Assembly (NCBI GenBank): GCA_015501055.1
Contig: JADNYV010000068.1
Span: 62,001-126,000 of the forward strand
Length of the DNA stretch: 64,000 nucleotides
Reading direction: 5' to 3'
From: Mucidula mucida
Taxonomy: Eukaryota > Basidiomycota > Agaricomycetes > Agaricales > Physalacriaceae
In this document: piece after piece, positions 45,573-56,237 of the stretch
Numbering within the stretch: the first letter of the stretch is position 1
How the letters are laid out: the number at the start of each line of letters is the position of its first letter
Notes under the pieces: generated by a model
What the model was told of the DNA's origin: nothing
What the model saw: the letters and a program-made list of their open reading frames with translations, nothing else
Database searches by the model: none
Translations under genes and position numbers: made by a program

Positions 45573-46230
45573 ATGCAGACCATTCGTATATCTCCCTCGC
45601 CCAAGGTCAGCAGCCACCCCTACGGACCGGAGGGGTACAGCTACGCGTATGGATCTGATCTAAACGAAAACGATCAAGTGCGTTCGGCTGTCTGTGTACT
45701 GGATTGAATGGCTGTCTAACGCATTATCCTATATCTAGGACGACGTGGAAGAGACGTCCGAGATGCAGGCGGTCAATCTCAGATATGGCAACTTTCACAG
45801 CTTTTCCCCAGTGCGTTTCCCAACTCGTTGTCTGTGACTACTGTTAAAGCTGTCTTGACAGGCCATGGTGTCGTACGACCCCCTGCCAGTGACATTTGTG
45901 ACGAGCTCCCCTACGCCACCGTCAAGCTTGAGCTTCTCGTCCCAGAGCAACAAGACTTCGACGAGGAAGAAGAGTATACGCGACCTCAAAGCATACCTTG
46001 TACCCTCACCGCGGGAAGAGCCAATGGATTTCATTCGCGGATTTTCCCCGGCGCCGACGCGCGCATTCAGTTTGAGCACGCGAAGTCTCGTACCGCGGAA
46101 GCGGGGGTGGGGGAAAAGGTTGAAGACCAAGTGTGCGAAGGCGGTCAAGGAAGTAAAACAACTGTGGTACGTGAACTTATCAGAGAAAGGTGTTTCTGAC
46201 GACTGAAAATGATGATATAGGACGGCATGA
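45573..46230 (+). CDS. Small protein of unknown function (163 aa, four exons)
   Basis: Exons 45573-45677, 45739-45810, 45862-46166 and 46221-46230 join in frame to 163 residues. The sequence begins MQTIRISPSPKVSSHPYGPE, has a Tyr/Gly/Asp-rich region (GYSYAYGSDLNEND), then SYDPLPVTFVTSSPTPPSS, and a basic C-terminal part (PRKRGWGKRLKTK). The last coding exon is only 10 bases long (ends LWTA). If the last intron is not removed the frame runs to 46203 instead. There is no signal peptide or TM segment. No family was recognised; consistent splice phases are the main evidence. Confidence 0.65.
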
Positions 46231-47378
46231 GACGGCGCGTTCTGTAAATTATCTTCTCTACGTTGAGCGAAACGAGTCAGAGACTTGAATGTACACTGTC
46301 GACCTGCCTATGTTCAAAAATTGCAACGGGTACTTCTTTTACACCATGGGGGCACAGAGTACAGCACGATGATACAAACGAAGCCCGCTAATCCTCTTCA
46401 CAGCCTCCTAGCGGCGCGTCCATTCTGCGGCCAACTAATCAATGATAGTGGTTTTGTCCCGACCGTGTACGCCTTCTCGACATTTTCTATGGCTGTGAAA
46501 GGCACCCTCTTATCCCCAAACTTCTTTCGAGGGATCACCTCATCATTTTTAGTGTTTAACCTCTCCGTATGAATTTTCTTCTTCTCTACACATCTTGCTC
46601 GCCAGGTGCAATCAGCCCGGGCGAGCCTCGGTTTGTAGGCGTAGCCACGGTGGACCAAGGACAAAGAGACTTTGTGACTGTCATTACTTAGGCAAACTCG
46701 CATATGTCCTTTTCGCTTGCGCCGGCTTCAACCGTACTCGCGACGATACCCCGAGCTCGGCGTCTACGTTCAATCTCCTTAATTTCCGCTTTCATGTAAC
46801 CACGCTGAAGCCTCTAGACGGAGGTCTCAATCTGACTGTCTTGCACCGTTGCCTTTTCTTTCTGCCTTTTGAGCGATCCCGCGTTATCATCTCAACTGTC
46901 TTGACTTCTAGCTGCACCTAGAAGCTCAACCAATCAAAGACGCCGAATTGTCATTGTGACGAAGGTCTCTATCAATGGCAGTGTCTTTGATATGTCGCCA
47001 GGACGAGCAGATATGATGAGCACCCGCTGAACATTTTTGAAGCACCGAAGACGCGGACCTCGTGACGCCACGTCCTCTGGCTAGGCTGACTGTAGATCAT
47101 GAAGATGGGGTGCTCCTACCATCCTTTGAACGGCACGAATACTTGGATAGGTGCTAAATTGTTTCCCAGGATCACTGTGTCTGGATCACGGTAGTGAATC
47201 GCATGGGATATTAAGCTCAAATTGACGAACATTGCCTTACCGTCGCTCAATACTGTTGCTGTTGATCTCTCAGCTTCGCTGATCTTGTTAAGAGTGTCGT
47301 ATGAATCAAGACGTGATGCTACAGCTCTTTCTTTTTCTCTCTTCGATAATCATTCCTTTCTTCATTGCAGTCCTGGCG
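46231..47378 (+). repeat. Upstream part of a segmental duplication, copy 1
   Basis: From about 46700 this region parallels 51740-52512. Shared landmarks are GCGCCGGCTTCA/GCACCGGCTTCA, CATGTAACCACGCTG, CCTTTTGAGCGA, TTATCATCTCAACTGTCTTG and CAACCAATCAAAGACGC. In both copies it leads into the signal-peptide/TM gene (dead here at 47379, intact at 52513). No independent gene was recognised. Confidence 0.7.
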
Positions 47379-48350
47379 ATGCACCAATCGTTTTGTGTCT
47401 TCATTTCCCTAGTGTGCGTCATCGACGGATGCTCCGAATGGATGTGTACCTGATAATGTCCATATAGCTTCAGCGTCTCGTGGTCTCCAGATCCCCTTGC
47501 CAAACACGACTCATCTGCGCGATGATACTCCAGTGAAGCTTATCCGGGAGCCAGGAGACCCCAATAGCTTCAATCTGAGGTTATCCCGCACGGATGGGCC
47601 AAACCCAGGCGCTTATCTACAATAAGTCGACGGATTCAACCACAAGGAGACTACGCTGCTCCTCAATTTTCCTGCGCTTCAGTGAGTTGATGCCCCAACT
47701 CTGACATGTCTGCCACTGGTATCTGTCTGGTTAGTCAATACATCGTTGAAGGAATTACAAACGAAGAGTATGGATGCTGTTAAATGTCCTCAAAAGAGTT
47801 GGATGCTAACTCAATTGCTAGCCTACCCAAATATCCGCAACCGACGTTCGCCACCAGCAACGATGTTCAAGTCGTTTCTGACTGCCCGACGGAGCCCTTC
47901 ATCCACAAGTACGGAAAGATCAACGCGACGCAGTTCTCTATCGACTGACACTTGTTCTAAGGACTACAGGCCTGATAGTTGGAGTCATCTTTGGATTTAC
48001 ATTTGTCCTCGTCTGTGTGAACGTGGCCGTCTACCTTTTCCATTATCCGTCGCCGGCGTCGCCGGGCCCTCTCCTCCTCCTCATTCTCAGCTACAATGAA
48101 CATGAGAGCGCTTTCGCACCGCCGTCCTAAACAAGCTCACCACAAGAAGAGACGTCACCTGCGCCGTCTATCGTGTCCGAGGACCCATACTCCCCTATTA
48201 AGACGATGCCCATTGCTCATAATGCGTGCACAGGATGTATTTCGCGTAAATCAGCCATCCCAATCTTGTTGCCGCGTCACGCTTCGAGCTGAAGAGAATG
48301 GAATTTGAATTCGGTGTGGGCGATACATCAGAGTAATGTTATCCTGGTGG
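47379..48350 (+). pseudogene. Dead copy of the signal-peptide/single-TM gene
   Basis: Parallels the intact gene at 52513-53650 exon by exon. The ATG at 47379 gives MHQSFCVFISLV; then LPNT..LRDDTPVKLIREPG (about 47510-47555) and FNLRLS..DGPNPGAYLQ. A CAA codon has become TAA at about 47625. Further on, the remains of IVGVIFGFTFVLVCV (about 47975-48025) and the Arg-rich stop-transfer segment (about 48040) are visible, with the frame lost. Only scattered pieces of the cytoplasmic part remain to about 48350. Confidence 0.8.
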
Positions 48351-48469
48351 TGTGTTTCTGAGGATGCGGCGGGGTTGAGGTTCGTGTAAATACCGGAGGA
48401 CAGACAGTACAAATACTGGGTACGTTGAAAAGGCACATGACGTGTATTGATTTTACCGAGAATCCAGAA

Positions 48470-49828
48470 TGCGAGTAGCATCTCATCGTATTGGTTGGTA
48501 GCGCGAACAGGCAATTGTTACACGAGTCTGGAAAAGGTTGGCTGGAAATGCCTACCGGTGGCTGTACAGTCACCTTCCTACTTCGAGCGCCCATCATCAA
48601 CGAGTGTTCTGCACATCGGGATGGCCTCCCACACAACACATGCCGTCGCTAGCGGCAACCTTGTCGACCTCGTGCTGTCCTCTGGCGCAGCCACCATCTA
48701 CCCATCCGACGACATCGTCCTCCAAGCCCGTTTCCGTGGTGATTTACCCTATACGCGAGTCGGCGCCTCCAATCTCGTTGTCGTCAACCCCTGCAAGGCG
48801 CTTAACAATCTGCGAAGACTTATAATGAGTGATGCTGACACCAGTCCGCCGATAGTGGACACGCTTCTCCACGAGCTAGCGGCGCGAATGTATTTGACGA
48901 TGCGAAGGAGATATGAGAGTCAGACGCTGGTAGGTAGCCGTCGTCGGGATTCGGGCCGTCATTGACATTATTGCAGAGGTATGACCGGCGTGGGCAAGTC
49001 GTCAAGCGTACAACTGGTAGTCTGTGGCTCGCCAGCCATTTATAAGGAGGCCAAGCTCGCTGAGCAGGTCAAAGCCGTCACCACTGTACTCGACTCGGTC
49101 CGGAATTCCACAAAGCTCATGAGCCCAAATGCCTCTCGCCTCATTCGCTGTCTCATTATCCATTTCAACGAACGAGGTCGTATAGCCGCTGCCAGCTTTC
49201 AACGTCGATAAATCTTGTCTGAACCGCCTTGCTTACGAGGAGCGGTCGTATAATATCTCTTATTAGTTCCTTGCAAGCGCAACGTCCACAAAACGAGATG
49301 CCCTTAATATTGCAGACATGTCCGACTAGTACCCACTCCTCGTCTCTTGTTGGGCGCGTCCCGGCCTTCTTCCGCTCCATTCAGCGATGATTACATAGCC
49401 ATAGGCGAGCTTTGGCGGGCCATGCGCTCAGCTTCAAGCTTCAAGCCAAAAGCCAAAATCCTCCATTTTCACCCTCATCTCGCCATCCTCGAACTCGACA
49501 ATCTCTCACCAACGACCAGCACGATGACGCGGCGTATATTTCCAACGCTCCCGTTCTTGCTCTCGGAAAAGCTCAGCCAGACGCTGATAAACAAGACGAG
49601 CTACGTCCGCAAGGAGCTCAGCCTGGAGCTGTACACCGTTCTCCTCAACGCTGAGCAGAGCGTGATCCATCGGGATGATTTTGTTCGCGACTTAGAGGCT
49701 ATTTTGTTTGCCTTTGTGGTAGAGACCATCGACCACAAGCTCGCTCCCAGCTCACAGGATGCACCTGCCGCCTGCCAATCGTCATCTTCGACCAGCCTGG
49801 CTTCCAGACGCGTGGCGCTCGTCCGTCA
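48470..49828 (+). pseudogene. Chitin synthase 5' fragment P4 (longest copy)
   Basis: The flank (48470-48600) is shared with the other fragments. From the ATG at 48621 (MASHTTHAVASGNLVDLV) the sequence follows the real gene at 56238 through exon 1, a shortened intron 1 (acceptor near 48976), the P-loop region (TGVGKSS) and about 800 bases of exon 2. It ends abruptly in [11 protein letters not shown] at about 49828, matching 57525. Lesions include deletions in exon 1, several frame breaks in exon 2 and a changed P-loop residue. It covers roughly the first fifth of the gene. Confidence 0.9.
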
Positions 49829-50109
49829 TCTACGCTCTCCATTTTAACGTTCGGCGTAGATCAGACGTGCCGTCAACAGCCCAGCGGGTCAGGCACACCT
49901 ACAGTCGCTGCAGACCAGCCAACCAGATTAGGTATGTGTATTTCTCAATTCAATCTTGTGAAATAGCAAAAATCTTAGTCTCCTCGTAAGGTGACGCGGA
50001 GGGTTCGAGGCGACATGATCATGGACGCAGTGATATCTGTTCGGCTTCTGTGTAACGTTATTTCGGACCGTATCGAGTGTTTTGCGATCTAGACGAACAT
50101 ACGATCGCT
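49829..50109. other. Spacer
   Basis: About 280 bases between fragment P4 and the BTB upstream repeat. Nothing recognised. Confidence 0.4.
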
Positions 50110-50400
50110 TCGCTACCATACGATATACTTCAGTACAAAGTCGACCTCGTTGTATCATCAGTACACCTGGCGCTTAACGGATCGGCGTTCGAGAGACCTT
50201 CTGCCGGCATCCTTTTTGATAGTCACATCGATTGAGCCCCTGCACCTTGGCCTTTGACGATTAAGCACCATGTCAAAACAGCAGTATACACTCCCCAGGT
50301 CTGCCGCAGACGTTTGGACGTCTGAGCCGTTCACAGTCAGGTCTACATTCATATGGAACGCAGTGGGCACCGAAGCAGCGTTGCGGACCGAGTCATGTCT
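50110..50400 (+). pseudogene. BTB upstream repeat and first 44 codons, copy 2
   Basis: The part at 50110-50269 is a diverged copy of the BTB upstream region at 19388-19608. The ATG at 50270 then encodes MSKQQYTLPRSAADVWTSEP and continues almost identically to the BTB gene at 19609 for 44 codons (to GAGTCATGT), after which similarity stops. The abrupt end with near-identical coding sequence suggests a recent truncated duplication. The rest of the frame to 50479 is unrelated. Confidence 0.85.
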
Positions 50401-50507
50401 TTACATGCACGTCTTGTTAACCACAATTTATATTAACATTGTAGTCGCCAAGCATGTGGACTTGATTGGAGAAAGATGAATTAGACAAGTGCGCGTCATG
50501 AAAGAGA

Positions 50508-50834
50508 GTGTTCTACTGTCTACTCCCATACAACTCACGTCTCGAGGACTGCATACGCGACGACATCGCGCCAGTCGTCCAGTCAGTCTGGGCTGCAGGC
50601 ATACATGAAGGCTCTCTGACAAGCAAAGAGGAGCTTAATCCTGATATGCAAGAGCTGTTCCAACTGTACACTAGCTATTATAGAGGACAGAGAACACTGG
50701 GTCAAGTCTATTTTGATGGAGTAGTGGCAGCGCGCGCATTTGCACAAGAGATGAGACCAAAGGAGCCAATGGACTCTAACGGACGGCGATTGAGTCAGCT
50801 TCTGTTGGAAGCAGGTAAAGTGCTGCCGCTATGA
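50508..50834 (+). pseudogene. Orphan exon-like fragment of an unknown protein
   Basis: A frame of about 105 residues with protein-like composition: LEDCIRDDIAPVVQSVWAAG, then ELFQLYTSYYRGQRTLGQVY, then a C-terminus GRRLSQLLLEAGKVLPL and a TGA. No ATG starts it and no upstream exon can be joined, because the BTB fragment adjoins. It is probably the last exon of a gene whose 5' part was lost. No family was recognised. Confidence 0.4.
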
Positions 50835-51089
50835 GCTGTGTCTAGTTGTAGGGTATGCGGCGATAACGCCTGTTTCCTTCATAACGTCTGGAGGCATACT
50901 GATATATGCAAAGAATAGACGCACCCCACACTTTGAATCCAGAGACATCCACATGTACGTGTCGCAATTAGAATTCGTGTTCAAGACCCACCGCCCATCT
51001 ACAGTCCAACACGCGATACCATCGTGACTGACCAAGCTGTCAAACAGTAATACGACGACACCATGTTCTGTACCTAGGCGTACTAAAAA

Positions 51090-51570
51090 GAGCTATGCTG
51101 TCTGGAAAGCAGGTAGCCCCGCTGTAGATGATACCCGAGCTACCAGACGCTGGAAAGCTGCTAAACATAAGTTCTTTTAGTAGACTGCTTATTCGTCCGT
51201 TTAAATAATTTTGACAAAGAGGACGGCAAAATACAATCCGTCTCCAATCCAGACAAAGACATGAGAGGCTTTTTAGATATGCCAATAGGTATACAAGAGA
51301 AAGATGCGAAGAGTCTGAACAAGACCGTGATGTAATATTGGAGTCCATGGTCTGCGTTTTCATTCGACAAGCGGTTCACGTTAGAAACTAGAACTTCTGC
51401 GTAGAACCGGAGGCTTGGACTGTAAGTAATGTAGGTGGCGAATGCGAAGATTCAGAGATGGTTTAGGTGGGCCGATGGTTTTGAATTTTTACGAATTTAC
51501 GATGGCAGTAAAGTTTAAGAGAGGTCTGAGGTCAAATTGTCTTTGGCTGGCCCGAAGTGCCGTGATTCCC
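51090..51570 (+). repeat. Repeat X, copy 1
   Basis: Parallels 54660-55080. Landmarks are GAGCTACCAG, AGGTATACAAGA, AAGCGGTTCACGTT/AGAGCGGTTCACGTT, CGGAGGCTTGGACTGTA, TTCAGAGATG and GTAGGTGGGCCGA..GTTTTGAATTTTT. Minus-strand frames in the two copies are partly alike (VNRLSNEN and VNRSSNET), so a minus-strand coding origin is possible, but I cannot build a gene. Confidence 0.7.
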
Positions 51571-52512
51571 ACGCTCACTATTTTGTTTCTTTTCTACTCT
51601 GTGATGGCTTCCAGGCTACCCATGTATGCAGTTCCAACGCTCTCGATGGCTCATCTGTTATCCATCACCAGAACTAAACATCTCGCTTCCAATGCCCTGG
51701 CCTGTTATCATCTTGATGCTGTCAGCTTCTCTCCTGTCCTAGGATCTCGCTTGCACCGGCTTCAGTTATACTTGTAACGACGTGTTCCTTGGATCTCTGA
51801 CGGCTCATATAATGTAATAGCCTAGTAATGCCAGTGTGATACGTCGGGCTAAGCGTCTACTTCTAATCTATTCGACTTCCTCCTTCGTACCACCACGCTG
51901 TCGATGTTCTAATCTGATTGACGTGTCTTCCTCTTCGTTCTCCTCCACCCACGGTCTGCCTTCCTTTTGAGCGAGCACATTTGGCCAGTCATCATGTAAG
52001 TAGGTCTTCTCCCTCCCACGTTATCGTCTCAACCGTCTTGATACCATGAAAGATCAACCAATCGAAGATGCGGAAATGACATCGTGGACGTTTCTACAGC
52101 GCGCCGGTGTTTTCGATATATCGTCCGGCGAAGATGTGATGTGATGTGAAGCCGTTCAGCATCGTCGACGCACCGAGGAAGTCGTTGTCGTCGCTGGGCT
52201 AACCGCGGATCGTGTAAAGCAGTGTAGGTGGATGGTCTACCATCCTGTGAACGAGGACAGGTGAGGAAATGTTTCCCAGGACCACCGTGTCGGGATCACT
52301 CGCTAATTAATCGCAATGATCATCAAGCTCAGATCAACCGGACATCGTCTCTGATCTGTACGGTACTGCTGTCGCTCAATACAGTTGCCGTTGATCTATC
52401 ATATTCGCTGGCCTTGTTAAGTGTTTCGCATGAATCAAGATGTGATGCCATAGCTCTCTCTCTCTCTTTCTCTCTTCGACAACCATTCCCTTTCTTTGTT
52501 GCAGTCCTAGTG
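51571..52512 (+). repeat. Upstream part of the segmental duplication, copy 2
   Basis: Counterpart of about 46700-47378. It ends at the start codon of the intact signal-peptide/TM gene. A CT-rich tract at about 52457-52478 differs between the copies. Confidence 0.65.
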
Positions 52513-53650
52513 ATGCGCCATTCCTTTTGTTTCTACGTACTTCTAATGTGCGTTATCGTTGTGTGCATTCAGTGAACGCTTTCCTGATAATACCCACATA
52601 GCTTCGGCGTCTCGCTGTGTCGTGGTCTCCAGATCGTTTTGCCGAACACGACCTATCTGGGTGACGATACTCCAGTGAAGCTCATCCGGCAGCCAGGAGA
52701 CCCGAATAGTTTCTGGCTGAGGATATCCCGCGCTGATGGGCCAAACCTTGGCACTTTTTTACAACAAGTCAATGGATTCAACATCGGCGAGACCACGGTG
52801 CCCCTCAATTTCCCAGCGCTTCAGTGAGTCGATGCACTACCGCTGATCTGTCTTTCCTCTGATACGGCCAGTGCCTATATTGTTGAAGGAGTTAAAAACG
52901 AAGAGTAAGGGTTCTGTCAAATGTCCTTAAAAGAGTTGGATGCTAACTCGATTGCTAGCTTAGCCAAATTTCCGCAACCGGCGTTCACCACCAGCAACGA
53001 TGTTCAGGTCGTTTCTCAGGACTGCCAGTGCAAGTAAGATTCAAAAAAACCCGACGTAATCCACCGACTAACATTCATTTAGAAATCCCACAGGCATGAT
53101 AGTCGGAATCCTCTTTGGCATTACATTTCTCCTCGTCTGCGCGAATGTCGCTATCTACATATTTATCCGACGCCGGCGTCGCCAGTCCCCTTCTTCCTCT
53201 ACCTCCTCCTCAGCTATGTCGAGTATAAGCTCTCTCCGAGGGTATCTCGCATCGCGATACTACGGGAGCCCCCCAACCCAATTAGAGACGTCGCCCGCAC
53301 CGTCTATCATGTCCGAGGACCCATACTCTCCTATCAAAGCAATGCCCATTGCTCACGAATATTATGGGTCGCGGAAATCGGGCATTACGATCCCGTTGCC
53401 TTCGAGGTCGTTTACGGAGCGACAGATGCAGATCCGCCAGCGTGTTTATGAGCTGCAGTTGGTGGTGTTGAGGTTGGAGATGAAGGGTGGTGGTGGGGGC
53501 GGTGGGGATGTGAGGCTGGATGCGGTGAATGATGAGGTGGATGTGTTGCAGTTGAAGACGAAGATTGGGACATTGAATGATTATTTGGAGTCGGCGTGGG
53601 CGATGCATCAGAGTCATGTTATGCCGCAAGAGCTTGCGGCGTGTTTTTGA
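52513..53650 (+). CDS. Signal-peptide, single-TM surface protein of unknown function
   Basis: Five exons (52513-52547, 52602-52823, 52872-52904, 52959-53033, 53083-53650) join with consistent phases to 310 residues. A signal peptide is built across the first junction (MRHSFCFYVLL|IFGVSLCRG). The extracellular part (about 23-125) contains LPNTTYLGDDTPVKLIRQPG and a C-terminal CQC pair. A TM segment at about 127-150 (MIVGILFGITFLLVCANVAI) is followed by five Arg, giving a type I orientation. The cytoplasmic tail is Ser-rich, then helical (RQRVYELQLVVLRLEMK), with a seven-Gly run. This architecture is very common in agaricomycetes, where it is thought to form a wall or stress sensor type, but no function is proven. 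A dead copy lies at 47379 and a duplicated 3' end at 53855. Confidence 0.8.
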
Positions 53651-53854
53651 GGAGGTTTTTTCTGATTCGGTTGGTGTAAATAATGCGAATAAACTGCTGG
53701 CCAGTATTACTTATCAGGACGTTCTAGAGGAAGCGAGAGTGGACATAAACACTAGTATGTCGAAGAGGCGTAATTTGCTCCATAGTGTGTGATGTATGGT
53801 CTCCGGCTAGTACCGTCGCACTCAGTCGAAGAGGATTGGTTGAATGCCGATCAG

Positions 53855-53976
53855 ATGAGGTGGATGTGTAGCAGCTGAAGGCGAAGATCGGGACGTTGAA
53901 TGATTATTTGGAGTCGGCGTGGGCGATGCATCAGAGGCATGTTATGCCGCAAGAGCTTGCGGCGTGTTTTTGAGGA
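53855..53976 (+). repeat. Tandem copy of the 3' end of the 52513 gene
   Basis: About 120 bases repeat 53535-53656 almost exactly (AATGATTATTTGGAGTCGGC ... CGCAAGAGCTTGCGGCGTGT), with one codon changed to TAG near 53866. It lies only 200 bases after the original, so it is a local partial duplication. Confidence 0.85.
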
Positions 53977-54109
53977 CATGGGTTGAGTGGGTGGGAAGGT
54001 TTACTCGATTCGATTAGAAATACGTGTGGATTGCGGATGAACTGCTGGTCAGTACTACTTTTCAGGAAATTTTGGAGTTGAAGGCGAGAATGGACACCGG
54101 CTGAAAGGA

Positions 54110-54659
54110 CAGTAGTACAAGCACTAGGTACGTCGAAGAGATGTGACTCACTTAAAGGGACATAGCGTGTGTTTCATTTTGTATATGACAGGAGAACGGC
54201 GAGGAAGGCTGGCCGATTGCGCGTAAGGAGAATGTTCGTGATATCTTCTGCGAGGTGGATGGCACCGTTTCGAGTTTAAGACGTGTCCTTCCCGTATCAT
54301 TGTGTTCGTGTGGTAGTCGTTTCGCTCCGTTTTCACATATATTGAGTAAGTATGAGACAATTCGCCCCGGTGATGGGTTATCATCAAAAAGACTAAAGGC
54401 AGAGCGATACGTGAAGACGCTGTGTAGAGGCGGTGCGTTTCGAGGTATAAGATACTTTGAATGTTTGAACGCCTCAGAGCCGCGAAAGATGCAGAGGAAA
54501 AGATTCGAGACCAAAAGTAGTCCACGTCGCACGATGAAGACGTAGTAATGAACCTGCCGCAGGAGTTATGTTCCCGGAATGATTTCTAAGACGTCGCCAT
54601 CGCCATCAACATCAGCCGTCCGACCATAGATAGTCATGGGGAATGGCGATGCTGTTTCC
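54110..54659 (+). repeat. Repeat Y, copy 1
   Basis: Parallels 55265-55745. Landmarks are CAAGCACTAGGTACGTCGAA, CGACTCACTTAAAG, CATAGCGTG, and at the other end CATAGATAGTCATGGGG / CATGGATAGTCATAGAG followed by GATGCTGTTTCCC. On the minus strand both copies begin MTIxGxTxDVDGxGDVL, so a decayed minus-strand gene is possible. Confidence 0.7.
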
Positions 54660-55080
54660 CATAACTAAAACCTGAGCTACCAGGCACGCTAAACATAAGT
54701 ACGTTCAGCCAGACCGCTCCTTAGAGATCAGAGTATTGCCACTACTAGTCGACTCTTCGAAGTTTGATGGAGAGGATGGCGAAATGGACGATCCGACGAA
54801 GACGTGCAAGGCGTTTTAGGGGGTGCCGAGAGGTATACAAGAAATAGATGCGAAGAGACCGTGATGAGTCCATATGTTTCATTCGAAGAGCGGTTCACGT
54901 TGGAAACTGGAATGCGGAGACTCGGAGGCTTGGACTGTATGTGTTGGTGGCGACGGCAGAGATTCAGAGATGATGTAGGTGGGCCGACGGTTTTGAATTT
55001 TTCTGCGATGGCTGTGAAGTCAAAGAGAGGTTTTGGCTGGAGTCAGTGCCGTGATTCCCACGCTCACTACAAGTTACTCT
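54660..55080 (+). repeat. Repeat X, copy 2
   Basis: Second copy of the unit at 51090-51570, shorter by several deletions. Confidence 0.7.
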
Positions 55081-55165
55081 ACCATGGCTCTCCAGGCTAC
55101 CCGCTCCGACGCTCTCGATGGTCCATCTGTTGTTCATCACCAACACTCTTGATGGTGCTAGCTTT

Positions 55166-55196
55166 GATATCTATCCTGTCGGACAGGATAGATATC
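55166..55196. repeat. Perfect 31-bp palindrome
   Basis: GATATCTATCCTGTC, one G, then its exact reverse complement. Such a perfect 15-bp stem with a one-base centre is rare by chance. It lies at the right end of repeat X copy 2 and has no match in copy 1. Confidence 0.85.
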
Positions 55197-55264
55197 TTGA
55201 CAAGCGCCGGCTTCACTAGTACTCGCGGCGACGCGTTCCTAAAATATAGCCAAAAATAAAGTAC

Positions 55265-55745
55265 TGGTCAGTAGTGCAAGCACTAGGTACGTCGAAGAGA
55301 CGCGACTCACTTAAAGGCACATAGCGTGGGTTTCATTCCATGATGGTCTCCGAGACTAATTGGAAGGGAGCCTGAAGGACGTGGGCGACAGAAGAGGACT
55401 AACGGATTGCGGAGGCGAATCAAGAGAAATCTGTAGGTATGCTATTTGTCGTTCCTGGTATCTCTTGCCAGCTGGATGGCGTCGCTTTGAGGTTACAGTA
55501 AGCCGTATCTTTCCCGTATTATTGCGTTTACGCCGTTACGGTGTGAAAGCTCCGGAGGAAAGACCCGAGAACGAGAGTAGTCTACATTGTACGGTGAAGA
55601 GTTTGTAATGAAGCCGCCGCACAACGTCTCTCCGCCATCAAACAACAATCTATGTCCCCAAATGGTTACTAGGACATCTCCATTTCCATCAACATCAATG
55701 GTCTTACCATGGATAGTCATAGAGACTTGTGATGCTGTTTCCCTT
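55265..55745 (+). repeat. Repeat Y, copy 2
   Basis: Second copy of the unit at 54110-54659. The minus-strand frame (MTIHGKTIDVDGNGDVLVTI, 55720-55493) is longer here than in copy 1, but no complete gene can be made. Confidence 0.65.
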
Positions 55746-56237
55746 CCAATTGATCAATTCTTTCGAGAGAACGAGCAAAGTATTGGCTAAATGAGGCGCT
55801 CTTGGGTAAATTCGCACCGGGAGTCGGTCGGCGCAGGGCTATAGATAGGACCGGGCAGAACAAGTCGGAGAACATTTGGTGAGAGATGTTGAGCGATCTC
55901 CAAGAATGACTACTGTTTCGTCGCCACATTGAATTTGGTCTAGGCAAGAGAGGCTGTGTTGGCCAACGTGCGGTATGAAACGTAGTGGGTGAAGGAGTCC
56001 AGTAAATGCATAGAAAAGACGATGCCAAAGTACAGTCACTTGAGGCCTGATGGTTTCGAGCGCGCAGCACTTCATCGAGGGAATCCTGATCGAGGCACCT
56101 AATCCTGAAGGGAAAAGAAGCACGTGGAAAGGACGCATTTACCAATTTGATCTTGCACCCGTTTCCTTCTCCACCTACCACTTTACAACGCTCGTCATCG
56201 CCGCCGACAGCGACGAGAGGGTGCTACACATCGGGCC
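55746..56237. other. Upstream region of the chitin synthase gene
   Basis: About 490 bases. The last 70 share the words GACAGCGACGAG and CACATCGGG with the flanks of the fragments, so promoter-proximal sequence was copied with them. No gene was recognised. Confidence 0.5.

Noticed and set aside
50270..50479. Complete 69-residue BTB-like gene
   Set aside because: Only the first 44 codons match the BTB gene; the rest is unrelated sequence after the break.
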